DNA from: JBQDBK01 sp052090825
Lineage (GTDB): Bacteria > Bacillota > Clostridia > Tissierellales > Peptoniphilaceae
Length of the DNA stretch: 64,000 nucleotides
NCBI GenBank assembly: GCA_052090825.1
Contig: JBQDBK010000001.1
Span: 186,001-250,000, forward strand
Direction: 5' to 3'
In this document: positions 17,979 to 26,606 of the stretch, one piece after another
How the letters are laid out: the number at the start of each line of letters is the position of its first letter
Position numbering within the stretch: the stretch's first letter is position 1
Program-made: the position numbers and the translations under genes
Notes under the pieces: generated by a model
What the model was told of the DNA's origin: nothing
Seen by the model: only the letters and a program-made list of their open reading frames with translations
Databases searched by the model: none

Positions 17979-18922
17979 GATAATTTATGATTTGATTTTA
18001 TAAATCTAACTGTTCCACTTGGAAGTCTTAGAACCATAGTTTCAGTTCTAGCATTATCTTTTCCTATATATTTAACGCCTTCAAGCAATTCTCCAGCTGT
18101 TACGCCTGTAGCAGAAAAAATTACTTCATTACCCTGTACTAAGTCATCAATACTATATATTTTTTCAAGATCTGCATCAAAATCTTTACATCTATTTAAT
18201 TGAGCATCGTCTGTAGGATGAAGTCTACCTTGAAAGTCACCACCTAGACATTTTAAAGCTGCTGCTGCAATAACTCCTTCTGGCGCTCCACCCATACCTA
18301 TCATAAGGTCTACCCCAGAATCTTCGAAACAAGCTTCTATAGCTGTTAAAATATCTCCATCGGATACTTTTTTTATTCTCGCTCCTAAAGCTCTTATTTC
18401 ATCCACTATATAATCATGTCTTGGTCTATCTAATATTGCAACCGTTATATCTTCTACATTTTTATCAAGTGCTTTGGCTACATTTTTTATATTTTCTGTT
18501 GGACTAGCATCTAAATTTATAGCTCCTTTTGCCTTTGGACCACAAGCTATTTTATCCATGTAAATATCTGGTGCATTTAACATACATCCTCTTGGTGTTA
18601 CAGCTAATACTGCAATTGCATTAGCTTTTCCTTCAGCTATAGATGTTGTTCCATCAAGAGGATCTACAGCTATATCTACTTTCTCAAACTCTTCAGATTC
18701 ATTACCTATATGCTCTCCAATATATAGCATTGGAGCTTCATCTATTTCACCTTCTCCAATTACAACAACCCCATCGATTTCAATATTATCAAACATTCTT
18801 CTCATTGCATCTACAGCTGCACCATCAGCTGTATTTTTATCGCCTTTGCCTTGATATCTGCCTGCTGAAAGGGCTGCTGCTTCTGTTACTCTTGCAAGAT
18901 TTAATGCTAAATTTCTGTTCAT
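17954..18922 (-). CDS. glpX: Class II fructose-1,6-bisphosphatase
   Basis: Hydrolyses fructose-1,6-bisphosphate to fructose-6-phosphate, a gluconeogenic step. The protein has 322 residues, normal for GlpX. Metal and substrate motifs are VVIGEGEIDEAPML, DIAVDPLDGTTSIAEG, ILDRPRHDYIV and MGMGGAPEGVIAAAALK-like (IGMGGAPEGV). The N-terminus MNRNLALNLARVTEAAALS is the family's. The start lies 2 bases from the end of the upstream aldolase gene. With that enzyme it forms a small sugar-phosphate set inside a cell-wall operon. Confidence 0.96.
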   Translation of the reverse strand: MNRNLALNLARVTEAAALSAGRYQGKGDKNTADGAAVDAMRRMFDNIEIDGVVVIGEGEIDEAPMLYIGEHIGNESEEFEKVDIAVDPLDGTTSIAEGKANAIAVLAVTPRGCMLNAPDIYMDKIACGPKAKGAINLDASPTENIKNVAKALDKNVEDITVAILDRPRHDYIVDEIRALGARIKKVSDGDILTAIEACFEDSGVDLMIGMGGAPEGVIAAAALKCLGGDFQGRLHPTDDAQLNRCKDFDADLEKIYSIDDLVQGNEVIFSATGVTAGELLEGVKYIGKDNARTETMVLRLPSGTVRFIKSNHKLSQKPEYAK

Positions 18923-18923
18923 C

Positions 18924-19580
18924 TTAGAATTCTCCTTTTGTTTTTACATTTTTGAAATCACTTAAAAATTTATCTATACCCACATTAGTTAAAGGGTGAT
19001 TAAGCATTTGCTTGAAAACTTTATATGGAATTGTAGCTATATCAGCTCCATATCTTGCACACTGATGGACATGCTCTGTATGTCTTATACTAGCTGCTAT
19101 TATTTCTGTTTCTATTCCATATATAGCAAAAATTTCAGATAGATCTGCTATTAATTCCATTCCATTTTGTCCTATATCATCAAGTCTTCCAATAAAAGGA
19201 CTTACATAAGTAGCTCCTGATTTAGCTGCAAGTAGAGCTTGATTAGCTGAAAAAATTAAAGTTACATTTGTTTTAATATTTTCTTTAGAAAGAATACTTA
19301 CTGTTTTTAAGCCTTCTTCAGTCATAGGTATTTTAATTACTATATTTTCAGATATTTTTGCCAATTCTCTAGCTTGTTTTACCATAGTTTCTGAATCCTC
19401 TGCAGTAACTTCGGCTGATATAGGTCCATTTATAATGTCTGTAATCTCAGCTACAACATCTTCAAATACTCTTCCCTCTTTTGCAATAAGACTAGGGTTA
19501 GTTGTTACTCCATTTAAAATTCCCCAAGAGTTTATTTCTTTAATCTCTTCAATATTTGCAGTGTCTATAAAAAATTTCAT
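18924..19580 (-). CDS. Transaldolase-family protein, fructose-6-phosphate aldolase type
   Basis: The protein has 218 residues, the short (Fsa/TalC) class rather than the classic transaldolase of more than 300. It starts MKFFIDTANIEEIKEI. TTNPSLIAKEG, the Schiff-base Lys region NIVIKIPMTEEGLK, NVTLIFSANQALLAAKSGA and SPFIGRLDDIG are all present. It interconverts sugar phosphates by transferring a dihydroxyacetone unit, or cleaves fructose-6-phosphate. The two activities cannot be told apart by sequence alone. It overlaps the ispF stop by 4 bases. Confidence 0.92.
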   Translation of the reverse strand: MKFFIDTANIEEIKEINSWGILNGVTTNPSLIAKEGRVFEDVVAEITDIINGPISAEVTAEDSETMVKQARELAKISENIVIKIPMTEEGLKTVSILSKENIKTNVTLIFSANQALLAAKSGATYVSPFIGRLDDIGQNGMELIADLSEIFAIYGIETEIIAASIRHTEHVHQCARYGADIATIPYKVFKQMLNHPLTNVGIDKFLSDFKNVKTKGEF

Positions 19581-20062
19581 TTTTTATCCTCCAATTTTTT
19601 TAAAAGAACTATAGCTTCAGCGCTAATTCCCTCTTCTCTTCCTACGAAACCTAATTTTTCAGTTGTAGTTGCCTTTATAGAAATATTTTCTATATCTGTA
19701 TTTAAAATCTCTGAAATACAGGCTCTCATATTTATTATGTGATCTTTAAGCTTAGGTCTTTGAGCAGCAACTACACTATCTAAGTTTGAAATACAATAAC
19801 CTTTCTCAATCATTATATCATAAACTTTTTTAAGTAAAATCTTAGAATCTATATCTTTATATTTTATATCATTATCAGGAAATAATTTTCCAATGTCTCC
19901 TAAAGCTAAAGCTCCAAGTATAGAATCCATTATTGCATGTATTAATACATCAGCATCAGAATGTCCTAAAAGTCCTTTCTCATGATTTAATTCTATTCCT
20001 CCAATAAATAATTTTCTACCTTCAACTAGTTCATGAACATCATAACCAATTCCTATTTTCAT
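19577..20062 (-). CDS. ispF: 2-C-methyl-D-erythritol 2,4-cyclodiphosphate synthase
   Basis: Fifth step of the MEP isoprenoid pathway. The protein has 161 residues. Zinc ligands lie in IGYDVHELVEG (Asp, His) and in SDADVLIHAIMDSILGA. The family's C-terminal motif is ISIKATTTEKLGFVGREEG. The start touches the ispD stop. The end product feeds undecaprenyl phosphate, which links it to the wall-synthesis genes upstream in this operon. Confidence 0.97.
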   Translation of the reverse strand: MKIGIGYDVHELVEGRKLFIGGIELNHEKGLLGHSDADVLIHAIMDSILGALALGDIGKLFPDNDIKYKDIDSKILLKKVYDIMIEKGYCISNLDSVVAAQRPKLKDHIINMRACISEILNTDIENISIKATTTEKLGFVGREEGISAEAIVLLKKLEDKK

Positions 20063-20760
20063 TAATTTTCATCCTCTATCAAACTATTTGCTATAATTAA
20101 ATCCTCAGGTGTTGTAATTTTTATATTCTTATAATCACTTAATATTAACTTCACTTTTTTCCCTGTCTTTTCCACTAAGGAACAATCATCTGTTCCATAA
20201 TAACCTTCCTCGAATGCTTGAACATAAGCTTTTATAATAATATCTTTTTCAAATACTTGAGGAGTCTGTATAGCCCATATTTCATCTCTATTAGGTGTAT
20301 AATCTACATATTTACCATTAGAAGATATCTTTATAGTATCTTTTACAGGGTTACCTAGCGTGCAAGCTCCAGTTTCAAAAACTGATTCAATAGCTAAATT
20401 TATTTTATCAACATCTACAAAGGGTCTAGCTCCGTCATGTGTTAAAACAATTTCTGTTTTATTAGGCATATTAATTAATCCATTATATATAGAATCTTGC
20501 CTCTCTTCACCTCCATATACCATTTTAAAAGGAAGGCTAATACCATATCTATTTATAATCTTACCAATATAATTAATTTCATTAGGCTTTATAAGCAATA
20601 TAATGAAATCAACATATTTTGAAGACTCTATTTTTTTTATGGTATGGGCTAAAATAGGTATATCATTAATTTCCAGAAATTGTTTATTAACTGATTTATT
20701 CATTCTATTGCCTACTCCTGCAGCTGCAATAATTGCACAAACAAATTTATTATTATACAT
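20062..20760 (-). CDS. ispD: 2-C-methyl-D-erythritol 4-phosphate cytidylyltransferase
   Basis: Third step of the MEP pathway, joining CTP and MEP. The protein has 232 residues with the glycine-rich nucleotide site AIIAAAGVGNRM, NKQFLEINDIPILAHT, LTHDGARPFVD, IQTPQVFEKD and GTDDCSLVE. It lies between the PBP gene and ispF in a tight operon. Confidence 0.97.
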   Translation of the reverse strand: MYNNKFVCAIIAAAGVGNRMNKSVNKQFLEINDIPILAHTIKKIESSKYVDFIILLIKPNEINYIGKIINRYGISLPFKMVYGGEERQDSIYNGLINMPNKTEIVLTHDGARPFVDVDKINLAIESVFETGACTLGNPVKDTIKISSNGKYVDYTPNRDEIWAIQTPQVFEKDIIIKAYVQAFEEGYYGTDDCSLVEKTGKKVKLILSDYKNIKITTPEDLIIANSLIEDEN

Positions 20761-20767
20761 TTTATCC

Positions 20768-22207
20768 CTACTTATTTAATTCGCTTAAAGAATATCTAAT
20801 AATATCTCTAGCTATTGGGGCAGCAATTTCTCCACCTAAACTATCTACATTTTCTACTACAATTGCTACTGCAACTTGAGGATTATCTGCTGGAGCAAAT
20901 CCAATAAACCAAGCATTATAATCATTATTATCAATCGATCTTTGGGCAGTACCACTTTTCCCAGCAACCTGAACTGATCTTAAAGATGCTGCTTTTCCTG
21001 AACCTCTTCTTACAACATTTATCATCATATCCTTAATTTCTTCCGCAGTTTCAGGTAATACAGCCTGAGACAAAACCTTTGGTTCTCTTGTCATAATCTC
21101 TGATCCATCTGCTCCTCTAATACTTGAAACTATATAAGGTTGCATCATTTTCCCTTCATTAGCTATAGATGAAGCTACCATGCACATTTGTAAAGGTGTT
21201 GCTAATACATCAGCTTGACCTATAGCAGCAGAAGCTAGAGCTTGATTATCCCATTTATTATAATTGAATTTTGAAACACTTAATCTTGAAGAACTTGTAT
21301 TTAAGTCAAAGTCTATTTTTTTATTAAACATAAACTTTTCAGCACTTTGTCCCAGTCTTTCATTTCCTAAAAGAATAGCCTTATTAGCAAAATAAGTGTT
21401 TACAGAAAATGTAAAGGCTTTGTTTAAATCAATTCTACCATACTCTTTATTTCCTGCATTTCTAATAGGATGTCCCCCTAAACTTTCTTCTCCTTCATCC
21501 TTATAATTCTGGTCTATATCATTTTCTATTATTGAGGCTGCAGTAATTAATTTCATTGTAGAACCTGGTGCATATCCTCCTTGGATAGCTGAATTATAAA
21601 AAGCACCATTATTCTGTTTAACTATACTTGCATAATCTTTGTCTATAGTTTCCACATTGAAATCAGGATAAGATACTAGGGATAAAATTTCTCCACTTTT
21701 TGGATTCATAACAACTATTGATGCTTTCTCACCTAAATCATCTAGTAAATCTCTTGATTTTTGTTGAATTTTAGTATCTATTGTTATCACAAGATCATTA
21801 CCCTTATCTAAGCTTACTTTTTTATCAAAAAAAGCTTTTATAGTTTTTAAAGTTCTAGATTCTCCTAAACCTAATAATTCTTTATTATAAGAAGATTCCA
21901 AAGCACTATTACCTCTAGTCTTAGAATTATATCCTATTACATGAGAATATATATTTGGATATGGATAATGTCTTACATAATTATATTTTTCACCATCTGA
22001 AAAGGCTACTACTTCTCCTCTTCTATCTAAAATACTTCCTCTTTTTATTCCTGCTATATCTATATAATCTCTTCTATTTGCAGGGTTATCTATTACTTCA
22101 GAAGCTTTAAAAATTGTAAAGTAACTTAAGTAAACAATTAATGACATAAATAAAACTATAAGAAATATTAAAAGTATTAAGATTTTTTTGTTTTCTTTAA
22201 TATTCAT
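20768..22207 (-). CDS. Class B penicillin-binding protein (PbpA-like transpeptidase)
   Basis: Cross-links peptidoglycan outside the membrane and works with the RodA-like SEDS protein encoded just upstream. The second Met (22207) is preceded by GAGGGA and is the better start. The ATG at 22219 overlaps the SEDS stop and is possible. The protein has about 479 residues: one N-terminal membrane segment (about 6-28), a dimerisation domain, then a transpeptidase with PGSTMKLI (SxxK), FSVNTYF (SxN) and GKSGTAQ (KTG-type). A short dimerisation region resembles mycobacterial PbpA rather than long PBP2. Confidence 0.93.
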   Translation of the reverse strand: MNIKENKKILILLIFLIVLFMSLIVYLSYFTIFKASEVIDNPANRRDYIDIAGIKRGSILDRRGEVVAFSDGEKYNYVRHYPYPNIYSHVIGYNSKTRGNSALESSYNKELLGLGESRTLKTIKAFFDKKVSLDKGNDLVITIDTKIQQKSRDLLDDLGEKASIVVMNPKSGEILSLVSYPDFNVETIDKDYASIVKQNNGAFYNSAIQGGYAPGSTMKLITAASIIENDIDQNYKDEGEESLGGHPIRNAGNKEYGRIDLNKAFTFSVNTYFANKAILLGNERLGQSAEKFMFNKKIDFDLNTSSSRLSVSKFNYNKWDNQALASAAIGQADVLATPLQMCMVASSIANEGKMMQPYIVSSIRGADGSEIMTREPKVLSQAVLPETAEEIKDMMINVVRRGSGKAASLRSVQVAGKSGTAQRSIDNNDYNAWFIGFAPADNPQVAVAIVVENVDSLGGEIAAPIARDIIRYSLSELNK

Positions 22208-22215
22208 AATTTCCC

Positions 22216-23466
22216 TCATTCATACTTGTAGGACATATCTTCACTGACAACTTGTAAAATACCAAGAGCTATAAAACTTGATATCATAGAGGATCCACCG
22301 TAAGATACAAAGGGTAAAGTTAAACCTGTCATAGGAATTAATTTTATAAATCCTCCTATATTTAAAAAAGTTTGAACAGCAAAAAGTATTCCCACAGATA
22401 TTGATAATATCCTATAGAACTTATATTCCTGTCCTATAGATATTTTTATTGCCCTATATGTTAATAACATAAATAACATAATAACACCAATACCAGTAAA
22501 TATTCCCATTTCTTCACATATTACTGCAAAAATTCCATCTGAATATCCCACTGGAACTAATTTAGGATAGCCTAAACCTATTCCTTTTCCAAAAAATCCT
22601 CCTTCACCTATAGCAAAAAGAGACTGAACAATTTGAGACCCTTGTCCATATATATTTTCAGGTGTCCATGGATTAAGCCATATATTCACTCTAACTCTAA
22701 CGTGATTAAATAAATAGTAACCTAATACCCCTCCAATTATCATAAGAAGAATATTCAACAATACCATTTTTGGTCTCTCATCATATATAAACTGTATCCC
22801 CATAAAAATAGATAAGAATATAGCCGCAGTTCCAAGATCTTTTTGTAAAAATAAAAGACCTATAAAGAAATAAACTGCCCCCATTATTAAATAAGACTTT
22901 TCTTTTGATTTTAAATTTAATTTATATTGGTAAGTGGAATAAAAAGAAGCTATTATAAAAATAAATAGAATTTTAGTTATTTCAGACGGTTGAATTGAAA
23001 ACCCACCTAAGCTAATCCAATTCTTAGCACCCATATTCTTATCAGTACCAAATATGGCAGTCGCTAAAAATAAAATTGTAGATATAGCAAAATAAAAAAC
23101 AGTATACTTTTCTAGTCTCCTAAAAGCTCTCATAGCAAAGTAGGTAACATAAAACAAAGATATTCCTAACAAAGACCATATCAACTGTAAAATGCCCAAA
23201 TTAGGTTTTATTCTAAAAATTGTTATTATTCCTATTGTTAATAACATAGAAACTATTAAAAATATATAATTATCCCCACTTGAAACTCTTCCTAATATAA
23301 AATTTGAAATATATATTATTAAAATCAAACCTACAAATAATATTGCTATATATTTATCTATATGAGTGTTATTAAAAAAGAAAAGTAAAAGGATACTTAA
23401 TAATTCAAATAATAAAAGTAAATCTCTTGGTCGCCTCGACTTTATAAGTTTCTCTATCATTCTCAA
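22216..23466 (-). CDS. SEDS peptidoglycan glycosyltransferase (RodA/FtsW family)
   Basis: The protein has 416 residues with about ten membrane segments. SEDS motifs include KNWISLGGFSIQPSEITKI, FLQKDLGTAAI with the key Asp, IYGQGSQIVQSLFAIGEGGFF and the end GLTLPFVSYGGSSMISSF. It polymerises lipid II into glycan strands with the class B PBP that follows (4-base overlap). The protein matches the RodA partner in actinobacterial-style fha-rodA-pbpA sets. It is distinct from the FtsW copy near 57 kb. The N-terminus is longer than usual, with two extra segments. Confidence 0.95.
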   Translation of the reverse strand: MRMIEKLIKSRRPRDLLLLFELLSILLLFFFNNTHIDKYIAILFVGLILIIYISNFILGRVSSGDNYIFLIVSMLLTIGIITIFRIKPNLGILQLIWSLLGISLFYVTYFAMRAFRRLEKYTVFYFAISTILFLATAIFGTDKNMGAKNWISLGGFSIQPSEITKILFIFIIASFYSTYQYKLNLKSKEKSYLIMGAVYFFIGLLFLQKDLGTAAIFLSIFMGIQFIYDERPKMVLLNILLMIIGGVLGYYLFNHVRVRVNIWLNPWTPENIYGQGSQIVQSLFAIGEGGFFGKGIGLGYPKLVPVGYSDGIFAVICEEMGIFTGIGVIMLFMLLTYRAIKISIGQEYKFYRILSISVGILFAVQTFLNIGGFIKLIPMTGLTLPFVSYGGSSMISSFIALGILQVVSEDMSYKYE

Positions 23467-23900
23467 CCTCTACTATCTATAAACATAAATTGGATTAAAC
23501 CCACGCCAATTTTATCGCCATTTCTCAATTCAATTATATCATTGACCTCTTCTCCATTTAAAAATGTACCATTGGCAGAATCTAAATCTTCTAAAAAGTA
23601 TAGTCCATCTTCTTGATAAATTCTAAGATGAACTTTACTTACAAACTTATCTTTTATCTTTATATCACATTTAGATGAACGTCCTATTGTTATACTGTCT
23701 CCTAAAATATAAGATTCTTGCATTTTAAAACTTAAAGAATCTAATCTATTTACAACCTTTAAATAAGATCCATCCAAATATGAATCTTTTTTATCCATAG
23801 TTTTTATATCTAAATACATTAATCTTATAATACTTAAAATAAATAGATATATTATCAATATGAATACATACTTTAAAATTTGTGATATCAATTCAAACAC
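23463..23900 (-). CDS. Membrane-anchored FHA-domain protein
   Basis: The protein has 145 residues. One N-terminal membrane segment (about 10-30) is followed by a cytosolic FHA domain (about 65-140) with GRSSKCDIKI, SKVHLRI and DLDSANGTFLNG, the phosphothreonine-binding residues. The start is GTG with AGAGG seven bases upstream. It heads the operon and overlaps the SEDS gene by 4 bases. By analogy with mycobacterial FhaB (FipA) it would read Ser/Thr phosphorylation, probably by the PASTA kinase at 35-37 kb, and pass this to the SEDS/PBP pair. That link is inferred. Confidence 0.92.
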   Translation of the reverse strand: MFELISQILKYVFILIIYLFILSIIRLMYLDIKTMDKKDSYLDGSYLKVVNRLDSLSFKMQESYILGDSITIGRSSKCDIKIKDKFVSKVHLRIYQEDGLYFLEDLDSANGTFLNGEEVNDIIELRNGDKIGVGLIQFMFIDSRG

Positions 23901-23930
23901 ATGAACACCTCTTTAACTTTAATCACAATA

Positions 23931-23939
23931 ATAATACCA
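23931..23939 (-). promoter_or_regulatory. Extended -10 element for the FHA-RodA-PbpA operon
   Basis: TGG-TATTAT on the minus strand matches an extended -10, about 30 bases before the FHA start. A weak -35 (TTTAAT) sits 17 bases upstream. Confidence 0.4.
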
Positions 23940-23962
23940 CAAAAAACTGGCAAATTAAACAC

Positions 23963-23990
23963 TTACCATTTCATTAACTTATGATAGAAT
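23963..23990 (+). promoter_or_regulatory. Promoter candidate of recX
   Basis: TTACCA and TAGAAT are 16 bases apart, just upstream of recX. It is the only plus-strand promoter I can suggest in the window. Confidence 0.4.
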
Positions 23991-24005
23991 GTATATGGTG
24001 ATTTT

Positions 24006-24614
24006 ATGATAATTTCAAATATTGTATATAATAAAAAAGAAAAAAATTTTAATATTTTTATCGATTCTAATTTAGATTTTTCTATTGTAGAAGATACTTT
24101 AGTTAAATTTAACCTATATAAAGGCAAAGATATAGACGAAAATTTAATTTCATCTATAAAAAAAGAAAATGAAAAATACTTAGCTAGTAACATAGCTGTT
24201 AAATATCTTAGAAATATGAAGACTACTTACGAAGTTAGAACATATCTTTTAAAAGAAAAAATTAATCCTGAAGTTATTGATGAAACTATTAGTTATTTAA
24301 AAAAATTACATTATTTAGATGATGAAAGATTCGCTAAATTATTTGCTTCTGATAAATTAAAAATTAATAAATATGGATCAAAAAAAATTAAATTAATACT
24401 TGAAGCAAAAGGTGTTGACAAAAAATTTATAAACGAAGCTTTGTTAAATTTAGACCATGATTTAGAAATAAAAAATATTATATACCTTGGCAGGAAAAAA
24501 TTCAAACAAATAAAAGATAAAAAAAATGCAAAAAATAAATTAATTAATCACTTATTATATAAGGGGTATGAATATGATGATATTAAATATTCCCTAAAGG
24601 AGATTTTAGATTAA
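24006..24614 (+). CDS. recX: RecX-family regulator of RecA
   Basis: The protein has 202 residues and holds the tandem three-helix repeats of RecX: KYLRNMKTTYEVRTYLLKE, ISYLKKLHYLDDERFAKLFA, YGSKKIKLILEAKGVDKKF and a C-terminal LINHLLYKGYEYDDIKYSL. RecX binds RecA filaments and tunes recombination and SOS. GGTG lies close to the ATG. It is one of only two plus-strand genes here and overlaps the next stop/start by one base. Confidence 0.9.
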   Translation: MIISNIVYNKKEKNFNIFIDSNLDFSIVEDTLVKFNLYKGKDIDENLISSIKKENEKYLASNIAVKYLRNMKTTYEVRTYLLKEKINPEVIDETISYLKKLHYLDDERFAKLFASDKLKINKYGSKKIKLILEAKGVDKKFINEALLNLDHDLEIKNIIYLGRKKFKQIKDKKNAKNKLINHLLYKGYEYDDIKYSLKEILD

Positions 24615-24859
24615 TGCCTTATTATGTCTATATATTAGAATGTAACGATAAAAGTCTTTATACAGGCTATACTAATAATTTAGAAAAACGTATTAAAGCT
24701 CATAATTTAAAAAAGGGAGCTAAATACACAAAAGGAAGAACCCCTGTATACTTAAAATATTTTGAATCCTTTGAAAATAAGTCTGATGCCTTAAAAAGAG
24801 AATACCAAATAAAAACTTTAAAAAAATCTCAAAAATTAGCTTTAATAAAAAAAGGATAG
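24614..24859 (+). CDS. GIY-YIG nuclease superfamily protein (UPF0213/YhbQ-like)
   Basis: The protein has 81 residues and is a single GIY-YIG domain: YYVYILECNDKSLYTGYT, NLEKRIKAHN, KYTKGRTPVYLKYFES and the catalytic Glu region ALKREYQIKTL. The small stand-alone type (YhbQ/YazA) is thought to act on nucleic acid in repair, but its role is not settled. It is coupled to recX. Its stop codon lies inside the terminator stem. Confidence 0.93.
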   Translation: MPYYVYILECNDKSLYTGYTNNLEKRIKAHNLKKGAKYTKGRTPVYLKYFESFENKSDALKREYQIKTLKKSQKLALIKKG

Positions 24860-24874
24860 TTTTCAACTATCCTT
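24852..24874. terminator. Bidirectional terminator between convergent genes
   Basis: AAGGATAGTT pairs with AACTATCCTT around a TTC loop, with A and T runs outside. The stop codons of both convergent genes (GIY-YIG on plus, small membrane protein on minus) lie in or touch the stem. Confidence 0.9.
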
Positions 24875-25175
24875 AATTTTTTTGTAAAATTCCTATTATT
24901 AAAGCAACTAATAAAGATACAATGCCACTTGCACATCCAATTACAAATACTACTAAGTTTTGAATATTGGCGGGATTAAAAATATCATTTATCACTGTAA
25001 ATAGTGCAAAAATACCTATACTTATTAAGATTATTCCAGGAATATATTTCACAAATTTTAAATTTTTAGCAGAAAAATTTAAAACAATAGTAATGATTAT
25101 TGCTATGACTAAAGCAAAGATTGAAATTATCATATACTCTCCGTTTTTTGAAGCCATTTCTAATATTTTATCCAT
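24873..25175 (-). CDS. Small membrane protein of unknown function
   Basis: The protein has 100 residues and three hydrophobic segments (about 15-35, 44-63 and 73-97), with short charged loops and no known motif. It follows the lipoprotein gene by 9 bases and ends the two-component operon, so it may act in the same envelope response. I do not recognise the family. Confidence 0.75.
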   Translation of the reverse strand: MDKILEMASKNGEYMIISIFALVIAIIITIVLNFSAKNLKFVKYIPGIILISIGIFALFTVINDIFNPANIQNLVVFVIGCASGIVSLLVALIIGILQKN

Positions 25176-25184
25176 AAAACACCT

Positions 25185-26606
25185 CTATTTATTTTCAGCT
25201 ACTGCTTTTTCCCATTCCCAAGAGTATTTACCTATAGCCCACTCACTCATTACAACTTTAGCATCACTTGGTATTTCACTCTCGTATTTTATTGACTTAT
25301 CAATTTCTCCATTTATTATATTATAAATTTTTAACTTTTCTTTTTCTACTATTATTAAAAACTTATTATTTATAGATATAAAAGCATCTTCAGTAGTTGG
25401 TATTTCTTTTTTTATTTTATCATATGGAATGGTTAAATTGTCATATTTTATAACTTCAGTTGGTATTATTACATTTAAACTAAATTCATAATCTTTCCCT
25501 TTATTAGTTTTCACCATTCCTATAAGTTTCCAGAATCCATCTTGTCTATTAAAAGCTATATTTGAGTTGTCTATATTATAAATTTGATTATCTTTAATAT
25601 TATTTTTAAACTTTTCTTCAAAAATACTATTGCCATCTTTCATAATATCAACTAAACCAATTTTACTCTTATTTGAAGTCCCCAAATAATAAAGATCAAA
25701 TCTTCTATCACCATTATTATAAGTTTTAACTAAACTTAGATAATTCCCGTTTATATAATTAATTTCTTTAGTACTATTTTTAAAATTTTCATTTCCAATT
25801 TCTATAGATTTTATGTTATCAGAATCTTGAACTGATTTTATAATAACCTTATCGTTAATACTATCTTTATCTTGATTCTTTTCTACAAAAACTTCAGCAA
25901 ATTGATTTTTCCTTGGTACAAATAAATTATTAATCTCTTTATACCTATCCACTTCATCATCTTTAAACTTTATGAAAATAGTTTTATATTTAATTTCCTT
26001 AGAATTTTTATTATTGTATTTTAATCCTAGTAAAAAAGCATTTTCACTTAAATTTAAATTATTAATATTTTCTACATTATAATTCATATCTTTTTGCCTT
26101 TTTAAGGTTTCTTTATATTCTTGCTCCGTTATTTCTTCTTTTATTCTATTTATTTGCAGAAATGCACCATTCAAATATATAAAAGCCCTATCTTCTCCTG
26201 CTTTTATAACTTCATAAAAAATATTATTATCATCATAAATGTCAACTATATAAATATTATCAAGGTCAATGTTAAGTTTCTTTTTATTTATATTAAATTT
26301 TTTACTTAAATAATCTTCTGAATTTACTTTTTTAGCTTTAAAATTTGCATTATTTGAAAACAAATTACCTATTATTACTTTATTTTCAAAAATAACTACA
26401 TCCTGTCCTATATAATCCTTATATATAAAAGAATTTTTATTATTTTCATTTTGAAAAATAGCCTTTGTTATGGTCCATTTACCACTTATAGGAGTTCTAT
26501 GAATATCAGGAGTATCAACATTCGACAAACTTGTATTTATAAAAGAGCATCCCGTTAATATTAAAAATAAAAGACATAAGCATACAGATAAGTATTTTTT
26601 ATTCAT
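25185..26606 (-). CDS. Lipoprotein of unknown function, co-transcribed with a sensor kinase
   Basis: The protein has 473 residues. Its signal peptide ends in the lipobox LTGC (Cys20), so it is anchored outside the membrane. The mature part begins with a HRTPISGKWTITKAIF segment that may be a lipocalin-like or copper-resistance-like beta strand, followed by beta-rich sequence with high Asn, Lys and Ile. I recognise no domain. It overlaps the kinase stop by 8 bases. This coupling suggests an envelope sensor or effector for the two-component system, as YycH/YycI are for WalK, but sequence similarity to those is not evident. Confidence 0.85.
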   Translation of the reverse strand: MNKKYLSVCLCLLFLILTGCSFINTSLSNVDTPDIHRTPISGKWTITKAIFQNENNKNSFIYKDYIGQDVVIFENKVIIGNLFSNNANFKAKKVNSEDYLSKKFNINKKKLNIDLDNIYIVDIYDDNNIFYEVIKAGEDRAFIYLNGAFLQINRIKEEITEQEYKETLKRQKDMNYNVENINNLNLSENAFLLGLKYNNKNSKEIKYKTIFIKFKDDEVDRYKEINNLFVPRKNQFAEVFVEKNQDKDSINDKVIIKSVQDSDNIKSIEIGNENFKNSTKEINYINGNYLSLVKTYNNGDRRFDLYYLGTSNKSKIGLVDIMKDGNSIFEEKFKNNIKDNQIYNIDNSNIAFNRQDGFWKLIGMVKTNKGKDYEFSLNVIIPTEVIKYDNLTIPYDKIKKEIPTTEDAFISINNKFLIIVEKEKLKIYNIINGEIDKSIKYESEIPSDAKVVMSEWAIGKYSWEWEKAVAENK

